Positions 1 through 9,555 of a DNA stretch of 64,000 nucleotides are shown in pieces. Origin of the DNA: Marinobacter alexandrii (GTDB taxonomy: Bacteria > Pseudomonadota > Gammaproteobacteria > Pseudomonadales > Oleiphilaceae); NCBI RefSeq assembly GCF_005871205.1, contig NZ_SWKM01000014.1:226001-290000 (forward strand). The letters run 5' to 3'. The number at the start of each line of letters is the position of its first letter. Positions within the stretch are counted from its first letter, which is position 1. Made by a program: the position numbers and the translations under genes. Under the pieces are notes generated by a model. It saw only the letters and a list, made by a program, of their open reading frames with translations. It was not told the DNA's origin and did no database searches.

Positions 1-214
1 TAGCCGAAGAGGATGGGTAAAGTCAGTCGGAAAACGGAGTGATTCATTAGCATCCAGTCTGTCTGAAAGCCGCGATAATAGGCAATTAGCCCCTGTTTTT
101 GAAGCGATTCCGGGCTTGATTGCCGTGCCAGAACAACCGTCAAACGTCTGTTTGACATAAAAGCGTCACAGTGTCGTCTTATTCTGCAGGTATTAGTCTG
201 TAGATGGAGTCGTC

Positions 215-1834
215 ATGTTAGGCACTGTTCGCGCCCGTATATTCTGTTTTGCCTTTCTTTGTGTCTTTGCTCTGGCCGGGTTGGCCGCTCTGTCCTGGAC
301 CATCATTCTAAAGGCCGAAGAGGCCTCGGATGCACTGATTCGGACCAACCTTGAAGAAACCTGGCTGCTTGCAGACCTGGAGCAGTCTCACCGTAAGCTC
401 CAGGATCTGGCCTATAAAGTGAAAGCCCAGCTCCTGTTGTGGGATGAGATCCAGCCGGCTTTTGCGAACCTGGAACTGGCGCTACCGGAACACTGGGAGG
501 CGGTACAGGCCAACACCGGTTTGCAAAACTGGGCTGAGAGCCATGCCGCGGATTTCGAGCGGGTTCAGGCGCTGATGGCCGCCATGAGCGCGGGTATAGA
601 GCAGAAAAGCTATTACCGGGTCGGTCAGGTGGTGGACTTCGATCTGTTCCCCGCGCTTGAGCCTATGCTGGCGGCCATCAACGAACGCCAGGTGACCAGT
701 CGCGAATCGGTTAAAAACGGCGCCGACGAATTGCTGGCGTTTCTGTCCGATCAGCAAACCTTCCTGGTGGCCGGCTCGGTCGGCTTCTTAGCATTGGTGA
801 TTCTGATGACCCTATGGCTGCGAGTGTCTGTAATCCAGAGGCTGCGGCGGATTGCCCGGGAACTGGAGGCCATGGAAGAGCACAGCGACCTGACTCGAGT
901 CCCGGTGCTGAACGGCAAGGATGAGGTGGCTGGCGTCAGCCGTGCATTGGGCGCCCTGGTGAGTCGTTTTGAGCAATTCATTGGCGACGTTCGCGGCGCG
1001 GCCGGTGGGTTGAATGAGCGCTCCAGTACCCTGGATCATGGGGCAGAATCGTTACAGCAGGCCTCAGAGAAAACCAGGCAGCAGATCCAGGATGTCAGCC
1101 AGTCCATGGCGGCCATTGCCGATCAGGCCTCAGCGATCGATCACGCCACGAACGCCTCCGCAGAAACTGTTAGAGAGGCCGTTGCTGCCAACGCAGGGGT
1201 GCAGGAGCGTCTGGTAACCAGCGAAAAAGCCGCAGAGAACACCGTAGAAGTGATATCCCGTGTGTCGGCCTCCATTCATGCGCTGAATGAATCAACCGGA
1301 AAAATTGAGCAGGTGATCGGTGTGATTGCCGAGATTGCGGAGCAAACCAATCTGCTGGCGCTTAATGCGGCGATCGAAGCAGCACGAGCGGGTGAGCATG
1401 GTCGCGGATTCGCGGTGGTGGCGGATGAAGTGCGCACGCTCTCTTTGCGCACCTCTGAATCGACCCAGAATATCTCGCAGTGGGTTCAGGATCTGGTGTC
1501 AGGTGTGAGCGGCGTAGACGGCTTACTCGGTGAGATGGGCGAGGCTGGCAGCCAGAACCGCGAGCATCTGGTTGCCCTGCGGGGACACCTCGAAGGCCTG
1601 GGTGATCGGTTTGTCCGGCTTGAGGAGCATAGTGCAGAGATCACCGCTGCCATCACCACCCAGCACGACGAAATTGGCCGGGTGGGGCGTCGATCCGCTG
1701 TCTTGGACGAAAGCGCCGATTTTCTTATCGAAAGTGTTGAAAATACCCGCTCCATCAGTGAGGCACTGCGTCAGGAATCCCTCTCCATGCGCCAATTGAT
1801 CGCGCATTTCCGGACTGCGTCCGACGCTGCCTGA
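215..1834 (+). CDS. Methyl-accepting chemotaxis protein
   Basis: An inner-membrane chemoreceptor of 539 residues that would pass a periplasmic signal to CheA/CheW. The N-terminal membrane segment is at about residues 8-30 and the second at about 182-204, leaving a roughly 150-residue helical periplasmic sensor. A HAMP region follows, and the long cytoplasmic coiled coil carries the conserved signalling hairpin at about 371-410 ([20 protein letters not shown], then [15 protein letters not shown]). No CheR-binding pentapeptide is seen at the C-terminus (it ends FRTASDAA). A GGAG ribosome-binding site lies about 8 bases before the ATG. It stands alone, with no che genes nearby, so the ligand cannot be inferred. 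The family call is safe. Confidence 0.95.
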   Translation: MLGTVRARIFCFAFLCVFALAGLAALSWTIILKAEEASDALIRTNLEETWLLADLEQSHRKLQDLAYKVKAQLLLWDEIQPAFANLELALPEHWEAVQANTGLQNWAESHAADFERVQALMAAMSAGIEQKSYYRVGQVVDFDLFPALEPMLAAINERQVTSRESVKNGADELLAFLSDQQTFLVAGSVGFLALVILMTLWLRVSVIQRLRRIARELEAMEEHSDLTRVPVLNGKDEVAGVSRALGALVSRFEQFIGDVRGAAGGLNERSSTLDHGAESLQQASEKTRQQIQDVSQSMAAIADQASAIDHATNASAETVREAVAANAGVQERLVTSEKAAENTVEVISRVSASIHALNESTGKIEQVIGVIAEIAEQTNLLALNAAIEAARAGEHGRGFAVVADEVRTLSLRTSESTQNISQWVQDLVSGVSGVDGLLGEMGEAGSQNREHLVALRGHLEGLGDRFVRLEEHSAEITAAITTQHDEIGRVGRRSAVLDESADFLIESVENTRSISEALRQESLSMRQLIAHFRTASDAA

Positions 1835-1915
1835 TCCGTTGGCGCCCTCAATTTCTGATTAGGACTTCTCGCGCACCGCCATAATCCTTACCATGTCGGT
1901 CATAAGGGAGGATCT

Positions 1916-2182
1916 ATGACCGAAGATGCAGCGACCGACGATGCCGCTAACCAGGCCCAGCCCGACCCCCGGGAAGAAAAGTTTGTAGTTGAAACCGAGT
2001 TGCTGACTCAAGACCAGTTGAATGGGTTAGTGGAGGAGTATTGCACCCGCTACCATGGGCTGAACGAGACCGAGAGCCCATTGGCTGAGCGTGATAAGGT
2101 TGCGGCTGCGGTCAAGCGCGGCGATCTTGTGGTTTGGTTTGATCCGGTCGAAAACACAGCGGGCTTAGGTGCTCCGGCTTGA
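1916..2182 (+). CDS. UPF0270 (YheU-like) small protein
   Basis: A predicted cytoplasmic protein of 88 residues. After an acidic, low-complexity N-terminus (about residues 1-22) comes a compact segment resembling the UPF0270/YheU family: an L-x-x-L-x-x-L-V-E-E-Y helix, an acidic stretch, then K-VAAAVKRGDLVVWFDP and a weak terminal strand. YheU itself has no established function. The ATG is preceded by a very strong Shine-Dalgarno (AAGGGAGG, about 6 bases away), which supports translation. It is monocistronic between the chemoreceptor and the gacA-like gene. The family assignment is from memory of the conserved pattern and is moderate only. Confidence 0.6.
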   Translation: MTEDAATDDAANQAQPDPREEKFVVETELLTQDQLNGLVEEYCTRYHGLNETESPLAERDKVAAAVKRGDLVVWFDPVENTAGLGAPA

Positions 2183-2276
2183 TAATTTGCGGCAATTCAG
2201 GATTTTGGCCCTATTACGGTGGTAAGGTAGTCAGTACAATTCTGCAGTGTCCCGTAGTCCGTGTGCGAGGTGAATT

Positions 2277-2936
2277 TTGATCAGGGTATTGGTTGTCGAT
2301 GACCATGAGTTGGTGCGCTCGGGTATTACCCGCATGCTGGCTGATAACCCCGACCTGGACGTTATCGGAAAGGCATCCTCGGGCGAGGACGCCATAGAAT
2401 TCGTTCGCCAGACGCGGCCAGACATCGTTCTGATGGACATCAGGATGCCTGGCATTGGCGGGCTTGAGGCTACCCGCCGTATCCTTCGGATTGATGATTC
2501 CATTCGTGTCATCGTTGTCACTGCCTGTGCCGACGATCCGTATCCCACCCGAGTCATGCAGAGCGGGGCCTCGGCCTACATCACCAAGGGCGCCGATATC
2601 AAAGAAATGGTCCGGGCTATTCGCATGGCCCATTCGGGGCAACGCTACATCAGCCCGGAAATTGCCCAAAAGATGGCTCTCAAGCAGATGAGCGGCGACC
2701 ACGGAGACGACGGCGAGCTGTCGCTGTTCGAGCGGTTGTCCGAGCGGGAAATGCAAATTGCCATGATGGTGGTTGATTGCCAGAAAGTGCAGGACATTTC
2801 CGACAAGCTGTGTCTGAGCCCGAAGACGGTGAACAGTTACCGCTACCGAATCTTCGAAAAGCTCGAAATCTCCAGTGATGTTGAACTGGCCTTGATGGCC
2901 GTCCGGCTTGGGCTACTTGATGCAGACAAGGTCTGA
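2277..2936 (+). CDS. gacA: GacA/UvrY-type response regulator
   Basis: A two-component response regulator of 219 residues. The receiver domain has the acidic pair DD at 8-9, the phosphoacceptor D54 in VLMDIRMP, and the conserved T and K further on (VVTA, ITKGA). The C-terminal LuxR-type helix-turn-helix includes LSEREMQIAMMV and LSPKTVNSYRYRIFEKL. In this family the partner is a BarA/GacS hybrid kinase, and the output is transcription of CsrB/RsmZ-type small RNAs. The start is TTG, chosen because MIRVLVVDDHE aligns with the usual GacA N-terminus and no in-frame ATG fits. It overlaps uvrC, the gene order seen in E. coli and pseudomonads, which supports the call. Confidence 0.93.
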   Translation: MIRVLVVDDHELVRSGITRMLADNPDLDVIGKASSGEDAIEFVRQTRPDIVLMDIRMPGIGGLEATRRILRIDDSIRVIVVTACADDPYPTRVMQSGASAYITKGADIKEMVRAIRMAHSGQRYISPEIAQKMALKQMSGDHGDDGELSLFERLSEREMQIAMMVVDCQKVQDISDKLCLSPKTVNSYRYRIFEKLEISSDVELALMAVRLGLLDADKV

Positions 2937-4779
2937 CCCCGCCACTCAACCAGCGGAGTTCGACAGTAAGAACTTCCTGAAACAGCTCACGGAACGGCCC
3001 GGCGTCTATCGAATGTTCGATGAGGGCGGCAACGTCCTGTATGTCGGTAAGGCTCGCAACCTCAAAAACCGGGTCAGCAGCTACTTCCGAAAAACCGGTC
3101 TGGCGCCCAAGACTGAAGCGCTAGTGGGCAAGATTGCCTCCATTGAAGTGACCATCACCGGTAGTGAAACCGAGGCGCTGCTGCTTGAGCAGAACCTGAT
3201 CAAATCCCTGCGGCCTCCCTATAACATCCTGCTGCGGGACGATAAGTCCTACCCCTATATTTACCTTTCGTCCCACAGCGATTATCCATCGCTGACCTTT
3301 CGGCGTGGGCGCACAAAAAAGGGTGGTGGCACCTGGTTCGGGCCGTTTCCAAGCTCCGGAGCAGTCAAGGAAAGTCTTAATGTGTTGCAGAAGGTTTTCC
3401 GCATAAGGTCATGTAGTGAAAGCTATTTTAAAAACAGAACCCGTCCGTGCCTGCAGTATCAGATCAATCGGTGTACCGCCCCCTGTGTGGAGTACATAAG
3501 CCCCGAGGATTACCGCGAAGACATCCGTCACGCCAGCATGTTTCTGGAGGGCAAGAACCCGGAGATCATCCAGGATCTGATGAATGCCATGGAGGCCGCG
3601 TCCAAAAGCCTCGATTTCGAAAAGGCGGCGGCCTACCGGGACCAGATCAATCACCTCCGGCATGTGCAGGAGCAACAATCGGTAGACGGCGAGGGCGGCG
3701 ATGCCGATGTGATCGCCATTGCCCAAGACGCTGGCATCGTCTGTATTGTGGTAATCATTGTGCGCGGTGGCCGGGTATTGGGAACCAAGGATTATTTTCC
3801 CCGTTACTCTATTGAACAAACCGAAGGCGAATTGCTTAGCGCCTTTCTTGGCCAGTATTATTTTGGTGGTAACACTCGCCGGGAAATTCCCCGGGATGTA
3901 CTGGTGCCGGTGGATGTCGATGGCCAGGAGTTATTGGCGGAAGCGCTGACCAAAGCGGCCAACCGGGAAACCCGGATTCGCGGTAATGTCCGCGGCGAGC
4001 GCCGTCGCTGGTTGGAACTGGCAATGACCAACGCCCACCAGACCCTGCTGACGCACTTGGCCAGCAAGGAAACCGTATACCGCAGGTTGTTGGCCTTGCG
4101 CGATACGCTGGAGCTGTCGGAAACGCCCTCCCGGATGGAGTGTTTCGACATCAGCCACAGCCACGGCGAAAATACCGTCGCATCCTGCGTGGTTTTCGAC
4201 GAGAATGGCCCGCTGAAAAGCGACTATCGACTTTATAACATCGAGGGCGTAACCGGTGGCGATGATTATGCCGCCATGCGCCAGGTGTTAACCCGGCGCT
4301 ATAAGCGTATGGTGGCCGGCGAGGGCAAGCGTCCCGATCTGGTCTTCATCGACGGTGGCAAGGGCCAGTTGAACATTGCGCGAGAGGTCTTTGACGAGCT
4401 GGAAATCTCCGAAATTCCGCTGATTGGTGTCGCCAAGGGTGTGACCCGTAGGGCGGGTATGGAGCAGTTGATCGACGCCATGACCGGCGATGTATTCCGG
4501 ATACCGGCGGATTCGCCGGCTTTGCATCTGATTCAGCACATCCGGGATGAATCGCACCGGTTCGCCATTTCCGGCCACCGGGCACGCCGGGATAAAAAAC
4601 GCCGGCAGTCCACCCTTGAAGGCATTGAAGGGGTGGGCCCCAAGCGCCGTCGCGATTTGATTCGCTATTTTGGCGGGATACAGGGAATCCGCAAAGCCAG
4701 TGTGGATGAGATGACCAAGGTTACGGGCATCAGCAAGTCATTGGCGGAAAACATCTACGCAGCATTGCACGACGAGTAA
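2920..4779 (+). CDS. uvrC: Excinuclease ABC subunit C
   Basis: UvrC makes both incisions flanking a UvrAB-bound DNA lesion in nucleotide excision repair. The protein is 619 residues from the ATG at 2920; an in-frame TTG at 2908 is also possible. The GIY-YIG nuclease domain is at the N-terminus (GVY at 28-30, YVG at 41-43). A UVR motif that contacts UvrB lies at about 205-240 (LDFEKAAAYRDQI). The RNase H-like C-terminal nuclease region includes MECFDISHSHGE, and a tandem helix-hairpin-helix ends the protein (GIEGVGPKRRRDLIRYFGG, then VTGISKSLAENIY). The length is normal for the family. The 5' end overlaps the gacA-like gene, and pgsA follows 7 bases after the stop. Confidence 0.98.
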   Translation: MQTRSDPATQPAEFDSKNFLKQLTERPGVYRMFDEGGNVLYVGKARNLKNRVSSYFRKTGLAPKTEALVGKIASIEVTITGSETEALLLEQNLIKSLRPPYNILLRDDKSYPYIYLSSHSDYPSLTFRRGRTKKGGGTWFGPFPSSGAVKESLNVLQKVFRIRSCSESYFKNRTRPCLQYQINRCTAPCVEYISPEDYREDIRHASMFLEGKNPEIIQDLMNAMEAASKSLDFEKAAAYRDQINHLRHVQEQQSVDGEGGDADVIAIAQDAGIVCIVVIIVRGGRVLGTKDYFPRYSIEQTEGELLSAFLGQYYFGGNTRREIPRDVLVPVDVDGQELLAEALTKAANRETRIRGNVRGERRRWLELAMTNAHQTLLTHLASKETVYRRLLALRDTLELSETPSRMECFDISHSHGENTVASCVVFDENGPLKSDYRLYNIEGVTGGDDYAAMRQVLTRRYKRMVAGEGKRPDLVFIDGGKGQLNIAREVFDELEISEIPLIGVAKGVTRRAGMEQLIDAMTGDVFRIPADSPALHLIQHIRDESHRFAISGHRARRDKKRRQSTLEGIEGVGPKRRRDLIRYFGGIQGIRKASVDEMTKVTGISKSLAENIYAALHDE

Positions 4780-4786
4780 GGACAGC

Positions 4787-5335
4787 ATGAATTTACCCAA
4801 CATACTCACGCTCTCACGCATCATCATGATCCCGGTGTTTGTGGTGATCTTTTATTTGCCGGTGGAGTGGAGTTACCTGGTAAGCGCCGGCATTTTCGCT
4901 TTGGCAGGGGTGACCGACTGGCTGGATGGATACCTGGCCCGCAAACTGGACCAGAGCACGCCGTTCGGGGCCTTTCTGGATCCGGTGGCGGACAAACTGA
5001 TGGTGGCAGTCGCCCTGGCGGTGTTGATTGAAGAGCACGCGGCGATTCTGCTGACCATTCCGGCGACCGTTATTATTGGTCGTGAGATCGTCATTTCCGC
5101 GCTGAGGGAATGGATGGCGGAAATGGGCAGTCGTGCCAGCGTCGCCGTTTCCTACATCGGCAAGATCAAGACCACGGCCCAGATGGCGGCCATCGTGGGA
5201 TTATTGGCGTTCCCCCCGGGCGTGCTGGGGTCGAACGTAGCGATCGCACTGCTGTACATCGCCGCCGGCTTGACGCTCTGGTCCATGGGTCTCTACCTGA
5301 AGGCTGCCTGGGCCGATCTGTTTCCCGCCAAATAA
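4787..5335 (+). CDS. pgsA: CDP-diacylglycerol-glycerol-3-phosphate 3-phosphatidyltransferase
   Basis: An integral membrane enzyme of 182 residues that makes phosphatidylglycerophosphate, the committed step to phosphatidylglycerol and cardiolipin. The CDP-alcohol phosphotransferase signature is complete at about residues 44-70: DWLDGYLAR, eight residues, then G-AF-LDPVAD. Several hydrophobic membrane segments surround it. The start MNLPNILTLSRI is typical of PgsA. It follows uvrC by 7 bases and is probably co-transcribed. In E. coli pgsA is followed directly by glyW-cysT-leuZ; here the corresponding tRNA-Gly and tRNA-Cys lie 7 kb away beyond two minus-strand operons. Confidence 0.97.
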   Translation: MNLPNILTLSRIIMIPVFVVIFYLPVEWSYLVSAGIFALAGVTDWLDGYLARKLDQSTPFGAFLDPVADKLMVAVALAVLIEEHAAILLTIPATVIIGREIVISALREWMAEMGSRASVAVSYIGKIKTTAQMAAIVGLLAFPPGVLGSNVAIALLYIAAGLTLWSMGLYLKAAWADLFPAK

Positions 5336-5346
5336 CTTTCGGCAGG

Positions 5347-5961
5347 CTAGGGGTTGGGTTGGTGGCACTTGCCAGCCCAGCGCACGACGGACTCTGACAG
5401 CTCCAGCCCGGCGCGGCTAAATGCCTCAACGACCTGTTCAATGGCCACGCTTTCTGAGCGCTCCTGCACTTGAAAGCTGCTCGCGCACAGGGTCTTGCGA
5501 CTCTGGTTGTGCACCAGCAGACCATGCAATTCAATCACAGCCTGAATGTTCTCGGCCTGATACTCGGTGTGAAACGCGGTCAATTCGCTCACCAGGGTCC
5601 AGTCCGCATTGGCCGGATTGGTGTCGCTGATCACCAAACTAAAACCGTTACTCTCCCGAAGCGTCTCAACGAGCAGATCGCGCATGACCACGGGCGCGGT
5701 GTCCCGCCAGCGCACTGCCGGGTATATCTGAAATTCCAGGGGCGTGGGTTTGGCCAGAATCCGGTTGGTGCCCAGTGGATCAGAGGCGTAGGGCGTATCC
5801 ACCCGTAAACTCAGCGGGCGTGTTTGATCTGCGCGAATGTCCGAGGAGGGCGCCGCAAAATCCATGACCCGGGGCGGCTCCAGGTTTGGAAACACTGTGC
5901 ACCCCGTGATCGTACCCAGAAACACCGTGGTGGCCACGTAGGCCGCTCGCCTCAAGCTCAC
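5347..5961 (-). CDS. ABC-type transport auxiliary lipoprotein (PqiC-like)
   Basis: A predicted lipoprotein of 204 residues. The short N-terminal signal ends in a lipobox-like GTITGC with the acylated Cys at about residue 21. The rest matches the general form of the auxiliary lipoprotein family encoded beside MCE-protein ABC systems. It would bridge the MlaD-like ring to the outer membrane in phospholipid transport. Its GTG start overlaps the stop of the mlaD-like gene (GTGA), so translation is likely coupled. It is the last gene of the four-gene minus-strand operon and converges with pgsA across 11 bases. Confidence 0.8.
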   Translation of the reverse strand: MSLRRAAYVATTVFLGTITGCTVFPNLEPPRVMDFAAPSSDIRADQTRPLSLRVDTPYASDPLGTNRILAKPTPLEFQIYPAVRWRDTAPVVMRDLLVETLRESNGFSLVISDTNPANADWTLVSELTAFHTEYQAENIQAVIELHGLLVHNQSRKTLCASSFQVQERSESVAIEQVVEAFSRAGLELSESVVRWAGKCHQPNP

Positions 5962-6896
5962 TGTGATAGCTCCTGTATTGTCTCGCCACCCCAGATGGCA
6001 CGTGTCGGGTCCTCACCCAGTCTGCGGGTGAGCTGATTGAGATTACGCAAGGTACTGCGCAACTCCCGTAACGCCGGTGAAAGGTCGCCCATCCCCTGCA
6101 GGCCTGCTTCAATAGCGCCCTGATTGTTCTGGGTCAGCTGGTCAATGCGTGTCGACGTTGTCTCAATGGTTTTCAGCGCCGCGTTCAGGGAGGCCAATAC
6201 CGCACGACCCTCGTTCTGCAAGAGGGCATTGGTGTTGTCGGATACCTTGGAGACCTTCACTGCCGCTTCACCGGCCCGCTGGCTGGCGGAATCGAGTCGG
6301 GTGAGCAAGTCGTTCAGCCGGCCGCGCTGGTCCAGCAGGGCATCGGATACTTCCCGGGTGTTGTCGAGTACGGCGGTCAGATTCTCTATGTTCCTGTCCG
6401 AGAACATCTTGTTGGCATCAACGAGAAGCGCCTCGGCTTTTTTCAGCAGGCTCTGACCATTGGCCAGCAGACTGTCGAACGCGGACGGCTTTGCGATGAT
6501 AAGGGGCGGGTCATTGATATCACCGATCAGCTCCGGGCTGTCCGGGCTGCCGCCACTGAACTGCACGCTCATGCTGCCGGTGATGTTGGCAAGCACGAGG
6601 GAAGCCTGGGTGTTTTCCCGAATCGGAATGTCCTGATCGACTCGAATCAGGACGCGCACCTGGCTGGGGTCTAGGGGGTTCAGCTTCAAGTCCACCACAT
6701 CGCCAATCTGCACGCCGCTGTACAGCACCGGATTGCCCTTTGAAAGGCCGCTGACCGGTTGATTGAATCCGATCTGAAAGTACGACCAATCCCGATCAGC
6801 AGTCGATTTCGCGAGCCACAGAGCAAACAGCAGTGCCGCTACAAATGCCAGAAGTGTAAATAGGCCGATAATAACGTGATGGGCCTTCGGTTCCAT
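5958..6896 (-). CDS. mlaD: MCE-domain (MlaD-like) lipid transport protein
   Basis: A membrane-anchored substrate-binding protein of 312 residues. One N-terminal membrane helix lies at about residues 9-27 (VIIGLFTLLAFVAALLFALW). A single MCE domain follows at about 38-120, with the typical GLSKGNPVLYSGVQIGDV segment. The C-terminal half is long and helical and probably forms a coiled-coil tube or spacer. In this family, hexameric rings pass phospholipids between the two membranes. The length exceeds E. coli MlaD (about 180 residues) and fits the longer type paired with an auxiliary lipoprotein instead of MlaC. The neighbours are the ATPase gene 5 bases upstream and the lipoprotein gene overlapping downstream. 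Confidence 0.88.
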   Translation of the reverse strand: MEPKAHHVIIGLFTLLAFVAALLFALWLAKSTADRDWSYFQIGFNQPVSGLSKGNPVLYSGVQIGDVVDLKLNPLDPSQVRVLIRVDQDIPIRENTQASLVLANITGSMSVQFSGGSPDSPELIGDINDPPLIIAKPSAFDSLLANGQSLLKKAEALLVDANKMFSDRNIENLTAVLDNTREVSDALLDQRGRLNDLLTRLDSASQRAGEAAVKVSKVSDNTNALLQNEGRAVLASLNAALKTIETTSTRIDQLTQNNQGAIEAGLQGMGDLSPALRELRSTLRNLNQLTRRLGEDPTRAIWGGETIQELSQ

Positions 6897-6901
6897 GGTG
6901 A

Positions 6902-7732
6902 CTACTCCTGTGGCCTCGGTGTGTTCGCCCCGCTGGCGCTGCTCGCTGCGCGCCCACGCGGGCCGTTGAAGTAATCCTGAATCCAGGGGTCGTCGATGGT
7001 GGCTACGCGCTCCAGCCGGTCGGCAACCAGAACGCGTTTGTCTGCCAGCACCGCGATGCGATCGCAGGTGGCATAAAGTGTGTCCAGATCGTGGGTGACC
7101 AGAAACACCGTAAAGCCCAGTGCGTCCCGCAAGGTCAGGATCAGTCGATCAAACGCAGCCGCACCAATGGGGTCCAGGCCCGCGGTTGGCTCATCCAGGA
7201 ATAGAATTTCTGGATCCAAAGCCAGTGCCCGCGCCAGGGCTGCCCGTTTGACCATGCCACCCGACAGCTCTGCCGGGTATTTCAGTGCCGCTTCTGGCGG
7301 TAATCCGGTCAAGGCCAGTTTTAGCCGGGCCAGGTGCTCTGCGTCTGGCCTGCTCAATCCGGCGTGTTCAATAAGAGGCACCGCCACGTTTTCCTGCAAG
7401 TTCAATGACGTGAATAGGGCACCGCCCTGAAACAACACGCCAAGCCGCTGCTCAATTAGCGAGCGGTCACCCGCCGAGAGCTCCTGGAGATCTTCGCCAA
7501 ACACCCGAATATGACCGGCGGTTGGACGGTTCAGGCCGACAATGCTTCGCAGCAACACTGTTTTCCCAGTACCGGATCCGCCGACCACGCCAAGAATTTC
7601 ACCGTTTATTACATCGAGGTCCAGGTGTTCATGGACAACCTGACTGCCAAACCGGTTGCAGAGCTCGCGAACCTGAATCACGGTCTGGCTCTGGAGGTCA
7701 GGGTGGGGCGCAAGCTGATGGTGTTTAGACAT
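6902..7732 (-). CDS. mlaF: Mla-type ABC transporter ATP-binding protein
   Basis: An ABC ATPase of 276 residues that would drive the MlaE-type permease. The Walker A is GGSGTGKTVLL, the signature LSGGMVKRAALARAL is of the MlaF form (GGM rather than GGQ), and the Walker B is ILFLDEPTAGLDP, followed by the H-loop VTHDLDT. The C-terminal about 20 residues are an Arg/Ala/Ser/Pro-rich tail. The ORF sits between the permease (3-base gap) and the MCE protein (5-base gap), so all are surely one transcript. It acts at the cytoplasmic face of the inner membrane. Confidence 0.92.
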   Translation of the reverse strand: MSKHHQLAPHPDLQSQTVIQVRELCNRFGSQVVHEHLDLDVINGEILGVVGGSGTGKTVLLRSIVGLNRPTAGHIRVFGEDLQELSAGDRSLIEQRLGVLFQGGALFTSLNLQENVAVPLIEHAGLSRPDAEHLARLKLALTGLPPEAALKYPAELSGGMVKRAALARALALDPEILFLDEPTAGLDPIGAAAFDRLILTLRDALGFTVFLVTHDLDTLYATCDRIAVLADKRVLVADRLERVATIDDPWIQDYFNGPRGRAASSASGANTPRPQE

Positions 7733-7735
7733 GGC

Positions 7736-8908
7736 CTACCACCCCATTTCCATGAAGAACATGGCGGCGATCGAATCAATCAGTATCACCATGAAGATCG
7801 ATTGAACCACGCTGGAGGTGGTGTGCTCGCCAACCGATTGCGCACTGCCGCTGACCTTGAAGCCCTCAAGGCAGCCGATCACCGCGATCAGAAAGGCAAA
7901 TATCGGCGCCTTGGAAAGCCCAACCAGATAGTGCCTGAGCTCCACGCTCCGCTCGACAATCGCTATGAACTGCGGCGGGTAGATGTCCAACACCAGGGCG
8001 CACACCGTGGCGCCGCCCGCCATACCGGCAATCATGCCGACAAACGCGAGGATGGGCAGGCTGACCATCATCGCCAATACCCGCGGGATGACCAGTAGTT
8101 CAATGGGGTTCAGGCCGAGAGTCCGGATGGCATCCAGTTCCTGGTTAACCTTCATCGCACCAATGTGTGCGGTGAACGCACTGGCGGTGCGGCCGGCCAA
8201 CAGGATAGCGGCGAGTAACACGCCAAACTCCCGCAGGAAGGAAAACGCCACCAGGTTGACGGTATAAATAGTTGCGCCGAAGCTCTCAAGCACCGTTGCT
8301 CCAAGAAAGGCGACCACGGCACCTACCAGGAAGGTGAGCAGTGCGACGATGGGCAGCGCGTTCAAGCCGGTTTCCTGAACTGCCGCGATGAAGGGCGTGA
8401 CACGCCATCGCCATGGCCGCAGAAGTACTGAAAACAGGACGGCCAGGGTTTGCCCGATGAAGCCGTTGAGCGCCTTGAGTAATTGATAGATGCCGTCAGT
8501 CCGCTGACCGGTTTCGGCCAGGAATCGGGTGATCACGGGGATGGCGGGCAATTCTGGCTCGGGGCGATTCATCACGGCGTCGCACACGGCGCAGAGCAGT
8601 GCCGATCGTTCGGCTGGTAATGCATCCGGTGCCGACGCCAGGGAATGCAGGCGCTCAGGGCCGAGCAGTGCTATCAGCTGAGACGCTCCCGCGGTATCCA
8701 GGCGCTCCAGACCCGAGAGATCTACGCTCTCAAATGCCTGGGTCGACGCAGCAGCAACGGCTTGCTGAAGCACCGGATAATTCTGCAGCGTCCAGTCGCC
8801 ACGGATCCGCAGTGAATTGTCGGTGACAACCGCTTCGCCAGGCGACGAAGCGCTTGCCGCGAAAACCGACTTTTTCTTGCTCGCGGTGCTGGTCACGTTG
8901 GTCGACAA
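7736..8908 (-). CDS. mlaE: STAS-MlaE fusion permease
   Basis: A 390-residue fusion. Residues about 25-110 form a STAS domain like MlaB (LRIRGDWTLQNY, then VDLSGLERLDTAGASQLIALL). After a linker the MlaE permease domain fills about 130-390, with five or so membrane segments and conserved stretches such as FLVGAVVAFLG and LREFGVLLAAILLAGRTASA. In E. coli MlaB and MlaE are separate; here the regulatory STAS part is built into the permease. The TTG at 8908 is the apparent start. GTG at 8896 is an alternative, and both ribosome-binding sites are weak. The gap from thiQ is only 32 bases, so read-through from the thi operon is possible. Confidence 0.88.
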   Translation of the reverse strand: MSTNVTSTASKKKSVFAASASSPGEAVVTDNSLRIRGDWTLQNYPVLQQAVAAASTQAFESVDLSGLERLDTAGASQLIALLGPERLHSLASAPDALPAERSALLCAVCDAVMNRPEPELPAIPVITRFLAETGQRTDGIYQLLKALNGFIGQTLAVLFSVLLRPWRWRVTPFIAAVQETGLNALPIVALLTFLVGAVVAFLGATVLESFGATIYTVNLVAFSFLREFGVLLAAILLAGRTASAFTAHIGAMKVNQELDAIRTLGLNPIELLVIPRVLAMMVSLPILAFVGMIAGMAGGATVCALVLDIYPPQFIAIVERSVELRHYLVGLSKAPIFAFLIAVIGCLEGFKVSGSAQSVGEHTTSSVVQSIFMVILIDSIAAMFFMEMGW

Positions 8909-8940
8909 TCCATTGATTGTTTTGGCGGTTAATCACTAGC

Positions 8941-9555
8941 TTAGAGGCTCCACTGGCTATCCGCCAGCACCTGCCGGTCCTCTTCATCGTGGCTAGCAAG
9001 AACCATGGTGACGCCTTGGGCTTTTTGTTCCACCAGCATGGCCCGCAGGGTACTTCGGGTATCCTGATCCAGCCCGGTCAGGGGCTCATCAAGTAGCAGC
9101 AAAGGTTGGTTGCGCAGAAGTGCCCGCAGCAGTGCGATCCGCTGGCGTTGCCCGCCAGACAGCGCCGATGGCATCCGCTCGCCATACCCGGCGAGACCAA
9201 CCCGCGCCAGTCCCATTTGTATAGACTGCTTCTGTTCGCGGGACAGCTTCATGCCGGGGTGAATGCCAAGACCAATATTGGTCTGCACATCCAGGTGTTC
9301 AAACAGATTGTGTTCCTGGAACACGCTGGTCATGGGGCGTTGCCACGGAGCCAGCTGATCAACGTTTTGTCCCTGCCAGGTGATTGTGCCAGCGGTAGGT
9401 CGAAGGAATCCGGCGAGCAATCCCAACAGGGTGGATTTGCCAGACCCACTGGGCCCATCGATCGCAATGCATTGGCCTCGAAAAACCTGAAAATCAAAGC
9501 ACCATGTACGGTCATTGGACGGGTAAGTGTAGGTCAAGTTGCGAACTTCAAGCAT
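8941..9555 (-). CDS. thiQ: Thiamine ABC transporter ATP-binding protein
   Basis: A small ABC ATPase of 204 residues, the size expected of ThiQ. Motifs are the Walker A GPSGSGKSTLLGLLAG, the signature LSGGQRQRIALLRAL, the Walker B LLLLDEPLTGLD and an H-loop SHDEED. The start is set at MLEVRNLTYTYP. The open frame runs 22 codons further upstream, but those codons lie inside thiP and show no domain. This ATG overlaps the thiP stop by 8 bases, giving tight translational coupling. It energises uptake of thiamine and thiamine phosphates through ThiP. Regulation is by the TPP riboswitch upstream of thiB. Confidence 0.92.
   Translation of the reverse strand: MLEVRNLTYTYPSNDRTWCFDFQVFRGQCIAIDGPSGSGKSTLLGLLAGFLRPTAGTITWQGQNVDQLAPWQRPMTSVFQEHNLFEHLDVQTNIGLGIHPGMKLSREQKQSIQMGLARVGLAGYGERMPSALSGGQRQRIALLRALLRNQPLLLLDEPLTGLDQDTRSTLRAMLVEQKAQGVTMVLASHDEEDRQVLADSQWSL

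Noticed and set aside
152..182. Promoter TTGACA/TCTTAT before the chemoreceptor
   Set aside because: The -35 is perfect but the spacing of 19 bases and the weak -10 make it doubtful; no sigma-28 motif was seen either.
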